From Streptomyces sp. AP-93 (GTDB lineage: Bacteria > Actinomycetota > Actinomycetes > Streptomycetales > Streptomycetaceae): DNA of 64,000 nt. A program made the translations under genes and the position numbers. Below, in pieces: positions 50,165 through 59,793 of this stretch; the first letter of the stretch is position 1; each line of letters begins with the position of its first letter. The notes beneath the pieces are model-generated. The model ran no database searches. It was given only the letters and a program-made list of their open reading frames with translations, and had not been told where the DNA came from. The stretch spans positions 62,001 to 126,000 of the forward strand of contig NZ_JALGBX010000019.1 of assembly GCF_022808175.1 (NCBI RefSeq), in the 5' to 3' direction.

Positions 50165-50920
50165 CTATGGCCCGCCGGGCGTCTCGCCGGGTGTCTCGCC
50201 GGACACGAAGGCCGCCCGCAATTCCTCCTTCAGCGAGCGCTGGAACGCGGTCACCAGGGCCTGCACCACCATCGGCTGCATGTGCGCGGACAGCGCCTTC
50301 ATCGACTCCACCCGCTCCGGATCGCTCTCGCCCTCCGTGAACGGCCCCCACACCTCGTCCCGGAACAGTGCGGTCAGCTGGTGCGCCGCCGTCCGGGCGT
50401 GCCCGAGCAGCACCTCGCGCGCGACCAGGATCGTCTCGTGGGCGATCGGTACGTCGAGCAGCGCGACCCCGAGCCGCAGCAGCCCCATGTCCACCCGGAA
50501 GCCCTCCGGGGTCGGCGTCAGCACGTTCATGGCCGTCAGCCGCCGGATGTCGGTCTCCGTCAGGCTCCGCCCGGCCCGCTTCTCCAGCTCCGCGCGCGAG
50601 GAGTCCAGCGCGGCGTCCGGGGCCCAGGTCGCCACCAGTGCGCGGTGGATGGCCAGGTCGTGCGCGCTCAGGTCGTCGGGCAGGGCGTCGAGGTAGCGCT
50701 CGATGGCGGAGAGGGTCATGCCCTGGTGCTGCAACTCCTCGATGAGCGCGAGGCGGGACAGGTGCTCCGGGCCGTAGCGGCCCACGCGACGGGGTCCGAT
50801 CACGGGAGGGGGCAAAAGGCCGCGGGTGCTGTAGAACCGTACGGTGCGGACGGTCACACCCGCCCTGGCCGCCAGTTGGTCGACGGTCAGCGACGCCGGC
50901 TCCGGTGCTTGGGTGGTCAT
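50165..50920 (-). CDS. MerR-family transcriptional regulator
   Basis: 251 residues from the ATG with GGCGGAGAG upstream. The winged HTH is typical: LTVDQLAARAGVTVRTVRFY, then STRGLLPPPVIGPRRVGRYG and HLSRLALIEELQHQGMTLSAIERYL. The long C-terminal part (about 170 residues) is helical, including DSSRAELEKRAGRSLTETD; it would bind an effector, perhaps an acyl-CoA. It is divergent from the acyl-CoA synthetase gene with a 119-bp spacer, so it likely controls that gene and itself. Confidence 0.9.
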   Translation of the reverse strand: MTTQAPEPASLTVDQLAARAGVTVRTVRFYSTRGLLPPPVIGPRRVGRYGPEHLSRLALIEELQHQGMTLSAIERYLDALPDDLSAHDLAIHRALVATWAPDAALDSSRAELEKRAGRSLTETDIRRLTAMNVLTPTPEGFRVDMGLLRLGVALLDVPIAHETILVAREVLLGHARTAAHQLTALFRDEVWGPFTEGESDPERVESMKALSAHMQPMVVQALVTAFQRSLKEELRAAFVSGETPGETPGGP

Positions 50921-51039
50921 GGGCTCTCCGCCTCGTTCTCTGATCAGCACGTCTCTGGACGGCACAGTTCTCATCGCCACCGTTCGTGTTCAACAGTATT
51001 GCTGTCGCACCAACGATGTGAAACGGCCAGGAGCTGCCC

Positions 51040-52953
51040 ATGCCCACGAAACTGCGACTTCCCGCACCTCCCGACGAGCTCACCCTGCCCGCCCTGCTGG
51101 CGCGCAACGCCGCCGAGCACGGCAGCCTCCCCGCCCTCTCGTGGCGCGAAGGCCCCGACGGCACGGCCTGGACCACCCTCAGTTGGTCGGACGTCCGCCG
51201 CAAGGTGGCCGTCCTCGCCGCCGGTTACGCCTCCCTGGGCGTCGAACGCGGCGAACACGTCCTGCTGATGATGGGCAACCGCCCCGAGCACTGGCTCAGC
51301 GACCTCGCCCTGGTCCACCTCGGCGCCGTCCCCGTCACCGTGTACGGGACCTCCGCGCCCGAGCAGATCGCCCACATAGCCCGCCACAGCCGGGCCCGGC
51401 TCGCCGTCGTCGAGGGGGCCCGGGAGCTGGCCCGGTGGGAGCCGCTGCTCGCTGACCCCGGGACCCCGCTGGAACGGCTCGTCGTGGCCGAGGCCCCCGA
51501 AGCGGGCCCGCACTCGACGTACGGGTCGGTGTACGCCGGCGGCGCCCGGCTGCACCGCTCCGAAGCCTTCGAGAAGGCCTGGCGGGAGTCCCGCTCCGAG
51601 GACCCGCTGACCGTCGTCTACACCTCGGGCACCACCGGCGACCCCAAGGGGGTGCGCCTGACCCACCGCAACATCGTGCTCCAGTCCGTCCGCCTCGACC
51701 GGCACATCGAGCTGCCCGAGCACGCCGAGCACCTGTGCTACCTGCCCTTCGCGCACATCGCCGAACGGATCCTCGGCATCTACCTCCCGCTCCTGCGGGC
51801 CGCGCACGTCCGGCTGTGCGCCGACCCGGCCGCCGTGTCGGCCGCGGTGCGCGAGCTGCACCCGGTGCAGTTCTTCGGCGTGCCCCGGGTCTGGGAGAAG
51901 CTGGCCGCCTCCGTACGGGCGGTGCTCGGGCGGCTGCCCGAGGAGCAGCGCCGCGCCATCGAAGCCGCCAACGAACTGGCGCGGGAGCGTGCGGGCCACC
52001 GGGAGCGCGGCGAGGAGGTCCCGGCCGGGCTCGAAGCCTCGTACGCCGGGGCCAAGGAGCGGGTGCTGGACCCGCTGCTGACGCTGGCCGGGATGGACCG
52101 CCTGGTCTGGACGGCCAGTGCCACCGCGCCGATGCCGATCGACGTGGTGCGCTTCTGGGCGGGCTGGGGGATCACGATCATGGACGCGTGGGGGCTCACC
52201 GAGACCTCCGGCGTGTGCACGGTCAACACCCCGGACGGCTTCCGGCTGGGCTCCGTAGGACGTCCGATCCAGGGGCTCGAGCTGCGGATCGCCGAAGACG
52301 GGGAGATCTTCACGCGCGGGGAGACGGTCTTCGGCGGGTACCTCCTCCCGGACGGCTCGGTGGAGAGCGCCTCCGACGAGGCGGGCTGGTTCCCGACGGG
52401 GGACATCGGGCGGCTCGACGAGGAGGGGTTCCTCTGGCTGACCGACCGCAAGAAGGAACTGATCATCACCTCGAACGGGAAGAACGTCTCGCCCGCCCTG
52501 GTGGAGAACACCGTCAAGGAACACCCGCTGATCGGGCAGGCACTGGTGCACGGAGACGGCCACTCCTACCTCGTCGCCCTCCTCGTCCTGGACCCCGAAC
52601 TCGCCCCGGCGTGGGCCGAGGCCCACGGCATCGAGGCCGCCACGCCGGCGGAGCTCGCCGCGCACCCGGCCGTACGGGAGGAGATCGACCGGGCCGTCGA
52701 AGCGGCCAACGCCCGGCTGAACCGCACCGAGCAGATCAAGCGCTACCGGCTGCTGACCGAGGAGTGGGGTCCGGAGTCGGGGGAGCTGACCCCGTCCCTG
52801 AAGCTGCGCCGCCGGGTGATCCGGGAGAAATACGCGGACTTGATCGAGGGGCTGTACGCGCAGCCGCACGAGGAGGCGCACGAGGAGGCGCAGGCCGAGC
52901 CGCACGAGGGGACGCTCGAGGAGCCGCAGGCCGAGCCGCACGAAGCTTCGTAG
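51040..52953 (+). CDS. AMP-dependent long-chain acyl-CoA synthetase
   Basis: 637 residues. It activates fatty acids to acyl-CoA with ATP. AMP-binding motifs are VVYTSGTTGDPKGVRLTHRN (P-loop, ~189-208), YLPFAHIAERI, AWGLTETSGVCTV (A5), GWFPTGDIGRLDEEGFLWLTDRKKELIITSNGKNVSP (A7-A8) and the C-terminal Lys in NRTEQIKRYRLL. The last ~30 residues are an acidic tail of AHEEAQAEPHE-like repeats. With the MerR gene it forms a divergent pair and ends at a strong terminator. Confidence 0.94.
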   Translation: MPTKLRLPAPPDELTLPALLARNAAEHGSLPALSWREGPDGTAWTTLSWSDVRRKVAVLAAGYASLGVERGEHVLLMMGNRPEHWLSDLALVHLGAVPVTVYGTSAPEQIAHIARHSRARLAVVEGARELARWEPLLADPGTPLERLVVAEAPEAGPHSTYGSVYAGGARLHRSEAFEKAWRESRSEDPLTVVYTSGTTGDPKGVRLTHRNIVLQSVRLDRHIELPEHAEHLCYLPFAHIAERILGIYLPLLRAAHVRLCADPAAVSAAVRELHPVQFFGVPRVWEKLAASVRAVLGRLPEEQRRAIEAANELARERAGHRERGEEVPAGLEASYAGAKERVLDPLLTLAGMDRLVWTASATAPMPIDVVRFWAGWGITIMDAWGLTETSGVCTVNTPDGFRLGSVGRPIQGLELRIAEDGEIFTRGETVFGGYLLPDGSVESASDEAGWFPTGDIGRLDEEGFLWLTDRKKELIITSNGKNVSPALVENTVKEHPLIGQALVHGDGHSYLVALLVLDPELAPAWAEAHGIEAATPAELAAHPAVREEIDRAVEAANARLNRTEQIKRYRLLTEEWGPESGELTPSLKLRRRVIREKYADLIEGLYAQPHEEAHEEAQAEPHEGTLEEPQAEPHEAS

Positions 52954-52977
52954 GAAGGTCCGTCACACGAACGGCCC

Positions 52978-53009
52978 TGCCCGGTGAGCGTATGGACGCT
53001 CACCGGGCA
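52978..53009 (+). terminator. Terminator after the acyl-CoA synthetase gene
   Basis: TGCCCGGTGAGCG (52978-52990), TATGGA, CGCTCACCGGGCA (52997-53009): a 13-bp perfect stem. Confidence 0.8.
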
Positions 53010-53074
53010 AGGGTGAGGGAATGTGCATATGCCCTGAATTCGCCACGCCGCCCGGCAAGGGCGGCTGATCGCCC

Positions 53075-54757
53075 ATGGGTGTGCTGCAAGACCACCCTGA
53101 ACTCGCCCTGTTCCTCTGCCTCGCGGCCGGCTACCTCCTCGGCAAGGTACGCGTCGGCCCGATCACCCTCGGCGGCATCTGTGGCACGCTGATCGTGTCG
53201 CTGCTGCTCGGCGCCTGGGCGAAGATCGAGATCGACGCCGACGTGAAGACGATCTTCTTCGCGCTCTTCATCTTCGCCCTCGGCTACATGGCCGGACCGC
53301 AGTTCTTCGCCAACCTCAACCGCAAGAGCATGCGCTTCTTCGCGCTCTGCTTCATCGAGCTCGTCAGCGTGCTCGGCCTCGCCTACCTGCTGGCCAAGGC
53401 CTTCGACCTCGACGTCGGCACCGCATCGGGCATCCTCGCCGGCGCGGCCACCGAATCCGCCGTGGTCGGCACCGCCACCGAGGCGATCGGCAAGCTGCCC
53501 GACCTGACCGCGGAGCAGATCACCACGTACCAGGGCCACGTGGCCACCGCGTACACGGTCTGCTACCTCTTCGGCCTGGTCACCATCGTCATCTACACCA
53601 GCCAGATCATGCCGATGCTGCTCCGCGTCAACCTGGCGGACGCCTCGCGCGCGCTGTGGGAGAAGATGCGCGGCGGCGGCTCCGGCGGCCTGGAGAGCGA
53701 CGAGCGGGAGGCCATGCCCGGCCTCGTCGGGCGCACGCACCTGGTCACCCTCGCCGACGGCCGCACCGTCGGGAACCTGGAAGCGGCCTTCGCCGGCGGC
53801 GTCACCGTGGAAGCCGTCCGGCGCGGCTCCAAGGACCTCATCCCCGCCCCGGACCTCGAACTCGTGCTCTCCGACCTCGTCCTCGTGGTCGGCCGGCGCT
53901 CCGAGGCCATCGCGGCGGGCCGGGCCATCGGCCCGGAGACCCCCGGCATCCCGGGGGTGGACACCCCGCTGGCCACCCGGCAGGTCGCCATGACCGACAA
54001 GTCGGTCGCCGGCAAATCACTGGACGAGATCCGGGCCACCCACCCGGAGTTCGGGCGCAGCGGCGTGTACGTGACCGACGTGCTCCGCGGCGAGCAGCAC
54101 CTGCCCGCCAACCCGGACACCGTCGTCCAGCGCGGCGACGTCGTCACCCTCGTGGGCGCCCGCTCGGGCCTGAACCGGATCGTGGACAAGATCGGCACGG
54201 TGGCCAAGAACGACGCCACCGACTTCATCTACCTCGGTCTCGGCATCGCGCTCGGCTCGCTCATCGGCCAGCTCGTGGTCCGCCTCGGCGGGGTCCCGCT
54301 CTCGCTGGGCACCGGCGGCGGCTGCCTCATCTCGGGTCTGCTCTTCGGCTGGTTCCGCTCCCGCCGGCAGACCTTCGGCGCCTTCCCGCCGCAAGCCGCC
54401 ACCACCATCAAGGACATGGGGCTCGCGGTCTTCATCGCCTGCACCGGTCTGACGTCGGGCCCGCAGGCCTGGCCGCTGCTCAAGGAGTACGGGGCCCTGC
54501 TGCCGTTCGCCGGGATCGCCATGGTCCTCGTACCGGCCACGATCTCGCTGGTCGTCGGGCGCAAGCTCCTGAAGATCGAGAAGCCGTTGCTGATCGGCGC
54601 CATCGCCGGCCAGCAGTGCTCCACCCCGGCCATCACCTCGGTCACGCAGGTGGCGCAGAGCTCGGTGCCGATGCTCGGCTACACGATCACCTACGCGCTG
54701 TCCAACTTCCTGCTCCCACTCACCGGGCCGATCCTCGTCGGGATCCTGGGCGCCTGA
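53075..54757 (+). CDS. aspT: AspT/YidE-type aspartate:alanine antiporter, first copy
   Basis: 560 residues. The AspT plan is clear: an N-terminal membrane domain of about five helices (ALFLCLAAGYLLGKVRVGPITLGG; IFALGYMAGPQFFANL; TASGILAGAATESAVVG), two RCK_C/TrkA_C domains (about 200-370: ...VTLADGRTVGNLEAAFAG, ...VGRRSEAIAAG) and a second membrane domain (IYLGLGIALGSLIG...TGGGCLISGLLFGWFRS...FIACTGLTSGP...AGQQCSTPAIT). AspT exchanges aspartate for alanine, moving net negative charge inward. It is the first gene of an aspT-aspT-asdA cluster. Confidence 0.9.
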   Translation: MGVLQDHPELALFLCLAAGYLLGKVRVGPITLGGICGTLIVSLLLGAWAKIEIDADVKTIFFALFIFALGYMAGPQFFANLNRKSMRFFALCFIELVSVLGLAYLLAKAFDLDVGTASGILAGAATESAVVGTATEAIGKLPDLTAEQITTYQGHVATAYTVCYLFGLVTIVIYTSQIMPMLLRVNLADASRALWEKMRGGGSGGLESDEREAMPGLVGRTHLVTLADGRTVGNLEAAFAGGVTVEAVRRGSKDLIPAPDLELVLSDLVLVVGRRSEAIAAGRAIGPETPGIPGVDTPLATRQVAMTDKSVAGKSLDEIRATHPEFGRSGVYVTDVLRGEQHLPANPDTVVQRGDVVTLVGARSGLNRIVDKIGTVAKNDATDFIYLGLGIALGSLIGQLVVRLGGVPLSLGTGGGCLISGLLFGWFRSRRQTFGAFPPQAATTIKDMGLAVFIACTGLTSGPQAWPLLKEYGALLPFAGIAMVLVPATISLVVGRKLLKIEKPLLIGAIAGQQCSTPAITSVTQVAQSSVPMLGYTITYALSNFLLPLTGPILVGILGA

Positions 54758-54805
54758 CGGCACCGGCCCCCCTCACGCCCCCCACCTCACCCGGACGGCG
54801 CCCAC

Positions 54806-56509
54806 ATGATCGATTTCCTGAACAGGAACGTCTTCCAGCCACACCCCGAACTCCTGGTCTTCATCACCGTCGCGCTCGGCTTCCTGGTCGGGAAGCTGCG
54901 CTGGAAGGCCATCGGGCTGGGCGCCGTCACCGGCTGCCTCATCGTCGGACTCGTCTTCGGCGCCCAGTTCAAGATCACCATCGACGGGACCGTGAAGAAC
55001 CTCTTCTTCACCATGTTCCTCTTCGCCCTCGGCTACAAGGTCGGCCCGCAGTTCTTCCGCGGCCTGAAGAAGGACGGCCTCCCGCAGGTCCTCAACGCGG
55101 TCATCGTCTGCGTCACGGGCCTGCTCGTCTCGTGGGGGTTCGCCGTCATGCTCGGCTACGGGCCGGGGCTGAGCGCCGGTCTGCTGGGCGGCGCGCTCAC
55201 CCAGTCCGCCGTCATCGGCGTGGCCCAGGACGCGATCGGGAACCTGCCGGGCCTCTCGCCCGATCAGATCAAGGAGCAGGAGAACCTCGTCGCCGTCGGC
55301 TACGCGGTCACCTACCCGCTCGGCACCATCCTCTGCGCGATGCTCCTGGCCAACGTGCTGCCCCGGCTCTACCGGCGCAACCTGGCGGCCGAGAGCGCCC
55401 AGATCGCCAAGGAGATGGACGCGCCCAGCGACAACCCGGACCTGCACGAGGGCTACTACGAGATCGTCCTGCGGGCCTACACCATCCAGCGGCCCGACCT
55501 CGTCGGGCGGACCATCGACGACTTCGAGAACCAGCAGAAGGCGCTGGGCCACCGCATCTACCTCACCAGGGTCCGCCGGGACGGGCAGATCCTCGACCAC
55601 ACCCAGCAGACCACGCTGCTCGAAGGCGACGTCGTCGCCGTCAGCGCCCTGCGCGGATCCCTGGTCGACTTCGACGCCCGCACCCACATCGGCCCCGAGA
55701 CCGACGACGTCGAACTCCTCGGCTACCAGACCGAGACGCTGCACGTGGTCGCCTCGGAGAAGGAGCAGCTCGGCAAGACCATCGCGGAACTGCGCGCCGA
55801 GCCCTTCATGGTCGGGGTCTACGTCGACAAGCTCTTCCGCTCGGGAACGGAGTTCCCCTACCGGCTCGCCACCCAGCTGGAGCGCGGCGACACCCTGATC
55901 CTGTCCGGCCCGAAGCGGCTGGTCGACCCGGCCGGCAAGGCCATCGGCAAGCCGGTGCCCACCAGCTTCGCCACCGACATGATCTGGGTGGGCCTGGGCA
56001 TCTTCCTCGGCGGCTGCCTGGGCATCCCGGCGCTCACCGCGGGCGGGGTCCCGATCTCGCTGTCCACCTCGGGCGGCGCGCTCATCATGGGCCTGGTCTT
56101 CGGCTGGATCCGCGGCAAGTACCCGACGTACGGCAACGTCCCGCCCGGCGCGCAGTGGTTCATGGACACCCTCGGGCTCTGCCTCTTCGTCGCGGTCGTC
56201 GGCATCAACGCCGGGCCCAGCTTCACCAGCGGGCTGGCCACCGCCGGCTGGGGGCTGCTGCTCTTCGGTGCCATCGCCACGCTGATCCCACTGCTGGTCG
56301 GCTTCTTCGTCGGCCATCACATCCAGAAGATCCGCTTCCCGATCCTGATGGGCGTCCTGGCGGGCGGCCAGACCACGACGGCAGCGATCGGCGCCGTCAA
56401 CGAACAGTCCAAATCGCAGGTGCCGACGCTCGGTTACACGATCCCCTACGCGATCAGCAACGTGCTGCTGACCATCTGGGGCGCCGTCATCGTCATCCTC
56501 AACCACTGA
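54806..56509 (+). CDS. aspT: AspT/YidE-type aspartate:alanine antiporter, second copy
   Basis: 567 residues with the same duplicated architecture as the gene 48 bp upstream: membrane domain (FITVALGFLVGKLRWKAIGLG; FLFALGYKVGPQFFRGL; GLLGGALTQSAVIG), two RCK_C domains (VLRAYTIQRPDLVGRTIDDF; QLERGDTLILSGPKRLV), second membrane domain (GLGIFLGGCLGIPAL; GALIMGLVFGWIRGKYPTYG; LAGGQTTTAAIGAVNEQ). The two proteins are clearly paralogous but well diverged, so they may form a heteromer or have different substrates. Confidence 0.9.
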   Translation: MIDFLNRNVFQPHPELLVFITVALGFLVGKLRWKAIGLGAVTGCLIVGLVFGAQFKITIDGTVKNLFFTMFLFALGYKVGPQFFRGLKKDGLPQVLNAVIVCVTGLLVSWGFAVMLGYGPGLSAGLLGGALTQSAVIGVAQDAIGNLPGLSPDQIKEQENLVAVGYAVTYPLGTILCAMLLANVLPRLYRRNLAAESAQIAKEMDAPSDNPDLHEGYYEIVLRAYTIQRPDLVGRTIDDFENQQKALGHRIYLTRVRRDGQILDHTQQTTLLEGDVVAVSALRGSLVDFDARTHIGPETDDVELLGYQTETLHVVASEKEQLGKTIAELRAEPFMVGVYVDKLFRSGTEFPYRLATQLERGDTLILSGPKRLVDPAGKAIGKPVPTSFATDMIWVGLGIFLGGCLGIPALTAGGVPISLSTSGGALIMGLVFGWIRGKYPTYGNVPPGAQWFMDTLGLCLFVAVVGINAGPSFTSGLATAGWGLLLFGAIATLIPLLVGFFVGHHIQKIRFPILMGVLAGGQTTTAAIGAVNEQSKSQVPTLGYTIPYAISNVLLTIWGAVIVILNH

Positions 56510-56541
56510 ACGACCACTCCGAGCGACCCCTCGACGCAAAG

Positions 56542-56572
56542 CCCCTCGAACTAAAGCCCCCTCGAACTAAAG
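56542..56572. repeat. 15-bp direct repeat next to the asdA ribosome binding site
   Basis: CCCCTCGAACTAAAG occurs at 56542-56556 and 56558-56572; the second copy runs into the AAAGGAAG ribosome binding site of the decarboxylase gene. Confidence 0.6.
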
Positions 56573-56581
56573 GAAGTCACC

Positions 56582-58240
56582 GTGCCGAAGACCACCTTCA
56601 GCCGCGAGGAGATCCAGTCCTTCGCGCAGCTCAGCCCGTTCGAGCTGAAGGACAAGTTCATCCAGCTCGCCACGGCCGCCCAGGCCGACAAGCCGGGCCA
56701 GAAGGACACCACCGCCCGCGCCATGCTCAACGCGGGCCGCGGCAACCCGAACTGGATCGCCACCGGGCCGCGCGAGGCCTTCTACGCGCTGGGCTACTTC
56801 GCGCTGGAGGAGTCCCGGCGGGTGTGGACCGCCGACAACCTCGGCGGGATGCCGGAGAAGAAGGGCATCGGGGACCGGTTCGAGTCCTGGGCCCGGCGCC
56901 ACCCGGACCTGCCGGGCGTGGAGATGCTGTCGACTTGCGTCCAGTACGCCCTGGAGCGCTGGCCGTTCGACAAGGACGCCTTCGTCCACGAGCTGACCGA
57001 CTCCATCACCGGCGACAACTACCCGGTTCCGGACCGGATGCTGACCCACGCGGAGCAGATCGTGCGCGGCTACGTCGCCGACGAGATGTTCGGTAAGAAG
57101 CCGCCCGAGGGCAACAACCTGTCGCTGTTCGCGACCGAGGGCGGCACCGCCGCCATGTGCTACATCTTCGACTCCCTGATGAAGAACGGGATCCTGAAGA
57201 AGGGCGACAAGATCGCCCTGATGACCCCGGTCTTCACCCCGTACATCGAGATCCCCGAGCTCGACACCTTCGAGTTCGAGGTGGTCAACGTCTCCGCGAG
57301 CCTCTTCGCCGAGACCGGCGTGCGCCAGTGGCGCTACCCCGAGGAGGAGGTCGCCAAGCTGGCCGACCCCTCCGTGAAGCTCGTCTGCCTGGTCAACCCG
57401 TCGAACCCGCCCTCGCTCGCGCTGAGCGACCGGGTGGCGAACCAGATCAAGGACATCGTCGCCACCACCAACCCGAACCTGCTGATCGTCACGGACGACG
57501 TGTACGGCACCTTCGTGCCCGGCTTCCGCTCGATCGCCGCCGACCTGCCCCGCAACACCCTGCTCGTGTACTCGTACTCCAAGCACTACGGCTGCACCGG
57601 CTGGCGGCTCGGCGTCATCGGGCTGCACGACGACAACGTCATCGACGAGATGGTCGCGGGCTTCCCCCAGGACCAGAAGGACCGCCTGGCCAAGCGGTAC
57701 GGCACCCTCAGCCTGGAGCCGGAGAAGATCCGCTTCATCGACCGGCTCGTCGCGGACTCCCGGTCGGTGGCCCTCAACCACACGGCCGGCCTCTCGCTGC
57801 CGCAGCAGACGATGATGGTGCTCTTCTCGCTCTTCGACATGCTGGACGAGGGGCAGGCGTACAAGGAGCGCATCCGGCAGATCGTCCACCGCAGGCTCGA
57901 CCTGCTGCTGGAGGGCGCCCAGATGAAGATCTCCGAGGACGACAAGCGGGCCGGGTACTACATCGAACTCGACCTGCTGGCCGAGGCGGAACGGGTCCAC
58001 GGCAAGGACTTCGCAGACTTCCTGGAGAAGAACTACGAGCCGGTCGACCCGCTGTTCCGGCTCGCCGAGCAGACCTCGGTGGTCCTCCTCAACGGCGGCG
58101 GCTTCGACGGCCCCCAGTGGTCGGTGCGCGTCTCCCTGGCCAACCTGGACGACCTGGACTACCTGAAGGTCGGCCACCACCTGCGGGCGATCTTCAACGA
58201 CTACGCGAGCGAGTGGGAGCGGTCGAAGGCGACCGGCTGA
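56582..58240 (+). CDS. asdA: Bifunctional aspartate transaminase / aspartate 4-decarboxylase
   Basis: 552 residues from a GTG, PLP fold type I. The PLP lysine is Lys334 in VYSYSKHYGCTGWRLG. GRGNPNWIATGPREAFYALG, EGGTAAMCYIFDSL and VCLVNPSNPPSLALS are typical of AsdA. It converts L-aspartate to L-alanine and CO2, consuming a cytosolic proton. With the two antiporters upstream it would drive a proton-motive-force-generating cycle: aspartate in, alanine out. It ends at a strong terminator. Confidence 0.95.
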   Translation: MPKTTFSREEIQSFAQLSPFELKDKFIQLATAAQADKPGQKDTTARAMLNAGRGNPNWIATGPREAFYALGYFALEESRRVWTADNLGGMPEKKGIGDRFESWARRHPDLPGVEMLSTCVQYALERWPFDKDAFVHELTDSITGDNYPVPDRMLTHAEQIVRGYVADEMFGKKPPEGNNLSLFATEGGTAAMCYIFDSLMKNGILKKGDKIALMTPVFTPYIEIPELDTFEFEVVNVSASLFAETGVRQWRYPEEEVAKLADPSVKLVCLVNPSNPPSLALSDRVANQIKDIVATTNPNLLIVTDDVYGTFVPGFRSIAADLPRNTLLVYSYSKHYGCTGWRLGVIGLHDDNVIDEMVAGFPQDQKDRLAKRYGTLSLEPEKIRFIDRLVADSRSVALNHTAGLSLPQQTMMVLFSLFDMLDEGQAYKERIRQIVHRRLDLLLEGAQMKISEDDKRAGYYIELDLLAEAERVHGKDFADFLEKNYEPVDPLFRLAEQTSVVLLNGGGFDGPQWSVRVSLANLDDLDYLKVGHHLRAIFNDYASEWERSKATG

Positions 58241-58258
58241 CGGCTGAGGCCCGGGGAA

Positions 58259-58298
58259 GGGGGGGTACCCGCCGGATCGCGGCGGGTACCCCCCCTTT
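58259..58298 (+). terminator. Strong terminator after asdA
   Basis: A 16-bp perfect stem (58259-58274 with 58280-58295), 5-nt loop GATCG, followed by TTT. It also faces the convergent phosphodiesterase gene. Confidence 0.88.
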
Positions 58299-58324
58299 CG
58301 GCGTGGCGGATCAGCGGCGGCGGG

Positions 58325-59320
58325 TCAGCGGCCGATCACGGGGTAGTGGTCGGAGAGGTTGTCGTAGGTGTAGGAGGTGCCCCAGCTGGAGACCGTCCAG
58401 GGCGCCGACTGCTCCAGGACCACGTTGTTCTCCCAGTTCGCCGGGCGGGCGTTGCCCTTGCGGTAGAGCACGTAGTCCAGGTCCTCGCGCGGGTCGGTCG
58501 GGTAGCGGTACTTCGCTATCGAGTTCAGCGCGGTGTCGAAGGAGTACGTGTGGCCCGTGCGGGTGTCGGAGTCGGCCAGGTCGGCATTGGCCAGCATGGT
58601 GGCGAGCTCCGGGGTGTGCGAGTCGACGTTCATGTCGCCCGCCACGATGACCTGCTCGCTCGCCGGGATGTTCTTGCCGTCCAGGAACGCGTCGATGTTC
58701 CGGAACTGGCGGGCCCGCATCTCCGCCGCCTCGCCCGCGCCGCAGCCCGGGTCGGTGGACTGGGCGTGCGTGCCGACCACGTGGACCTTGGCGCCGTTCA
58801 CGTTCAGCACGACGTAGGCGAAGCCCTTGTTGGACCACCAGTCCGCGCCGCAGGCGTCCTTGAAGACCACCTGCTCCTTGCGCACGATCGGCCACTTGCT
58901 GACGATCGTGACGCCGCCGTCCTCCGGGGTGGTGGAGGAGTAGGCGCCGCCCGTCGCGTCCCAGCCGGTCTTGCTGCGGCCGACGACGGGGGTCTGGTAC
59001 GGGTACTGCGCGGCCGAGTTGGCCTTCAGCGCGTCGGAGGCGGCGTTGTCGAAGGCCTCCTGGAGCACGACCACGTCGTGGCCCCGGTACCAGGAGGCCT
59101 TGGGGATCTCGGCCGCCCGGTGGTCCTGGCCCCAGTTCGGGTAGAGGCTCTTGCTGAACAGGAACGCGTTGTACGACAGGACGCTGAGCCGCGGTGCGGC
59201 GGCGCTCTCGGCGGCGGTGGCGGCCGGAAGCGTCGTCAGGGCGAGCGATCCGACGGCGATCGCGGCGACGGCCGCTGCGGCGGTACGGGCCCTGCGGGGC
59301 TGGGGCTGGGTCTGGGGCAT
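58325..59320 (-). CDS. Secreted EEP-family phosphodiesterase (sphingomyelinase C-like)
   Basis: 331 residues. A signal peptide is visible: RRARTAAAAVAAIAVGSLAL with cleavage near ATAAES (about 38). The mature part is an endonuclease/exonuclease/phosphatase domain: LSVLSYNAFLFS, VVLQEAFDN (Mg-binding Glu), HVVGTHAQS, VIVAGDMNVDSHTPE (Asp, Asn), EDLDYVLYR and NLSDHYPVIG with the catalytic Asp-His. These match bacterial neutral sphingomyelinases. It would cleave phosphodiester lipid head groups outside the cell. Single gene. Confidence 0.9.
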   Translation of the reverse strand: MPQTQPQPRRARTAAAAVAAIAVGSLALTTLPAATAAESAAAPRLSVLSYNAFLFSKSLYPNWGQDHRAAEIPKASWYRGHDVVVLQEAFDNAASDALKANSAAQYPYQTPVVGRSKTGWDATGGAYSSTTPEDGGVTIVSKWPIVRKEQVVFKDACGADWWSNKGFAYVVLNVNGAKVHVVGTHAQSTDPGCGAGEAAEMRARQFRNIDAFLDGKNIPASEQVIVAGDMNVDSHTPELATMLANADLADSDTRTGHTYSFDTALNSIAKYRYPTDPREDLDYVLYRKGNARPANWENNVVLEQSAPWTVSSWGTSYTYDNLSDHYPVIGR

Positions 59321-59450
59321 GGAGGTTCCCTCGTTCCTGTGGGGGAAGATCGACTCCGCCATCCAAGCAGCCAGGGTTACTTCGCGGTAACACCTTTGAC
59401 ACGGTTTTCTGGACGCAGGGGGTACATCTTCGGCGCTCCGGGCCGGTCCC

Positions 59451-59699
59451 TCAGCCGGCCCGCCGGTCCTCGTCCGGCGCCGAGGTCCAGGTGAAGCCGC
59501 CGAGACCGCCTGCTTCCGAGGCACTGGAGGTGTCGCGGGCGCCGGAGGCGTTCTCCCGGTGCCGCCGGAACCGCAGGAGGAAGTACGCCGCCGCGAACAG
59601 CGCGAAGAGCACCGCGAAGACCAGGGCCAGGGTCACGGCGGTCCCGGCCAGCATCCAGGGGGCCAGGTCCTGCAGCCAGGCCGAGGGGGACAGGTTCAT
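59451..59699 (-). CDS. Small single-pass membrane protein
   Basis: 82 residues with one hydrophobic helix (WMLAGTAVTLALVFAVLFALFAAAYFLL, about 15-42) followed by a basic RFRRHRENA and a polar Ser/Gly-rich tail, so the C-terminus is probably cytosolic. It is divergent from the MpaB-type gene (94-bp spacer). No family recognised; coding potential is judged by size, position and the clean transmembrane pattern. Confidence 0.6.
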   Translation of the reverse strand: MNLSPSAWLQDLAPWMLAGTAVTLALVFAVLFALFAAAYFLLRFRRHRENASGARDTSSASEAGGLGGFTWTSAPDEDRRAG

Positions 59700-59793
59700 G
59701 GCCGCAGGATGCACCGTCCACAGGCTCCGGCGGAAGCCACCGGACCCCCTGCATACTGGGAGAACGGCAATTCCGGCACCCTGGGGGCCACGC

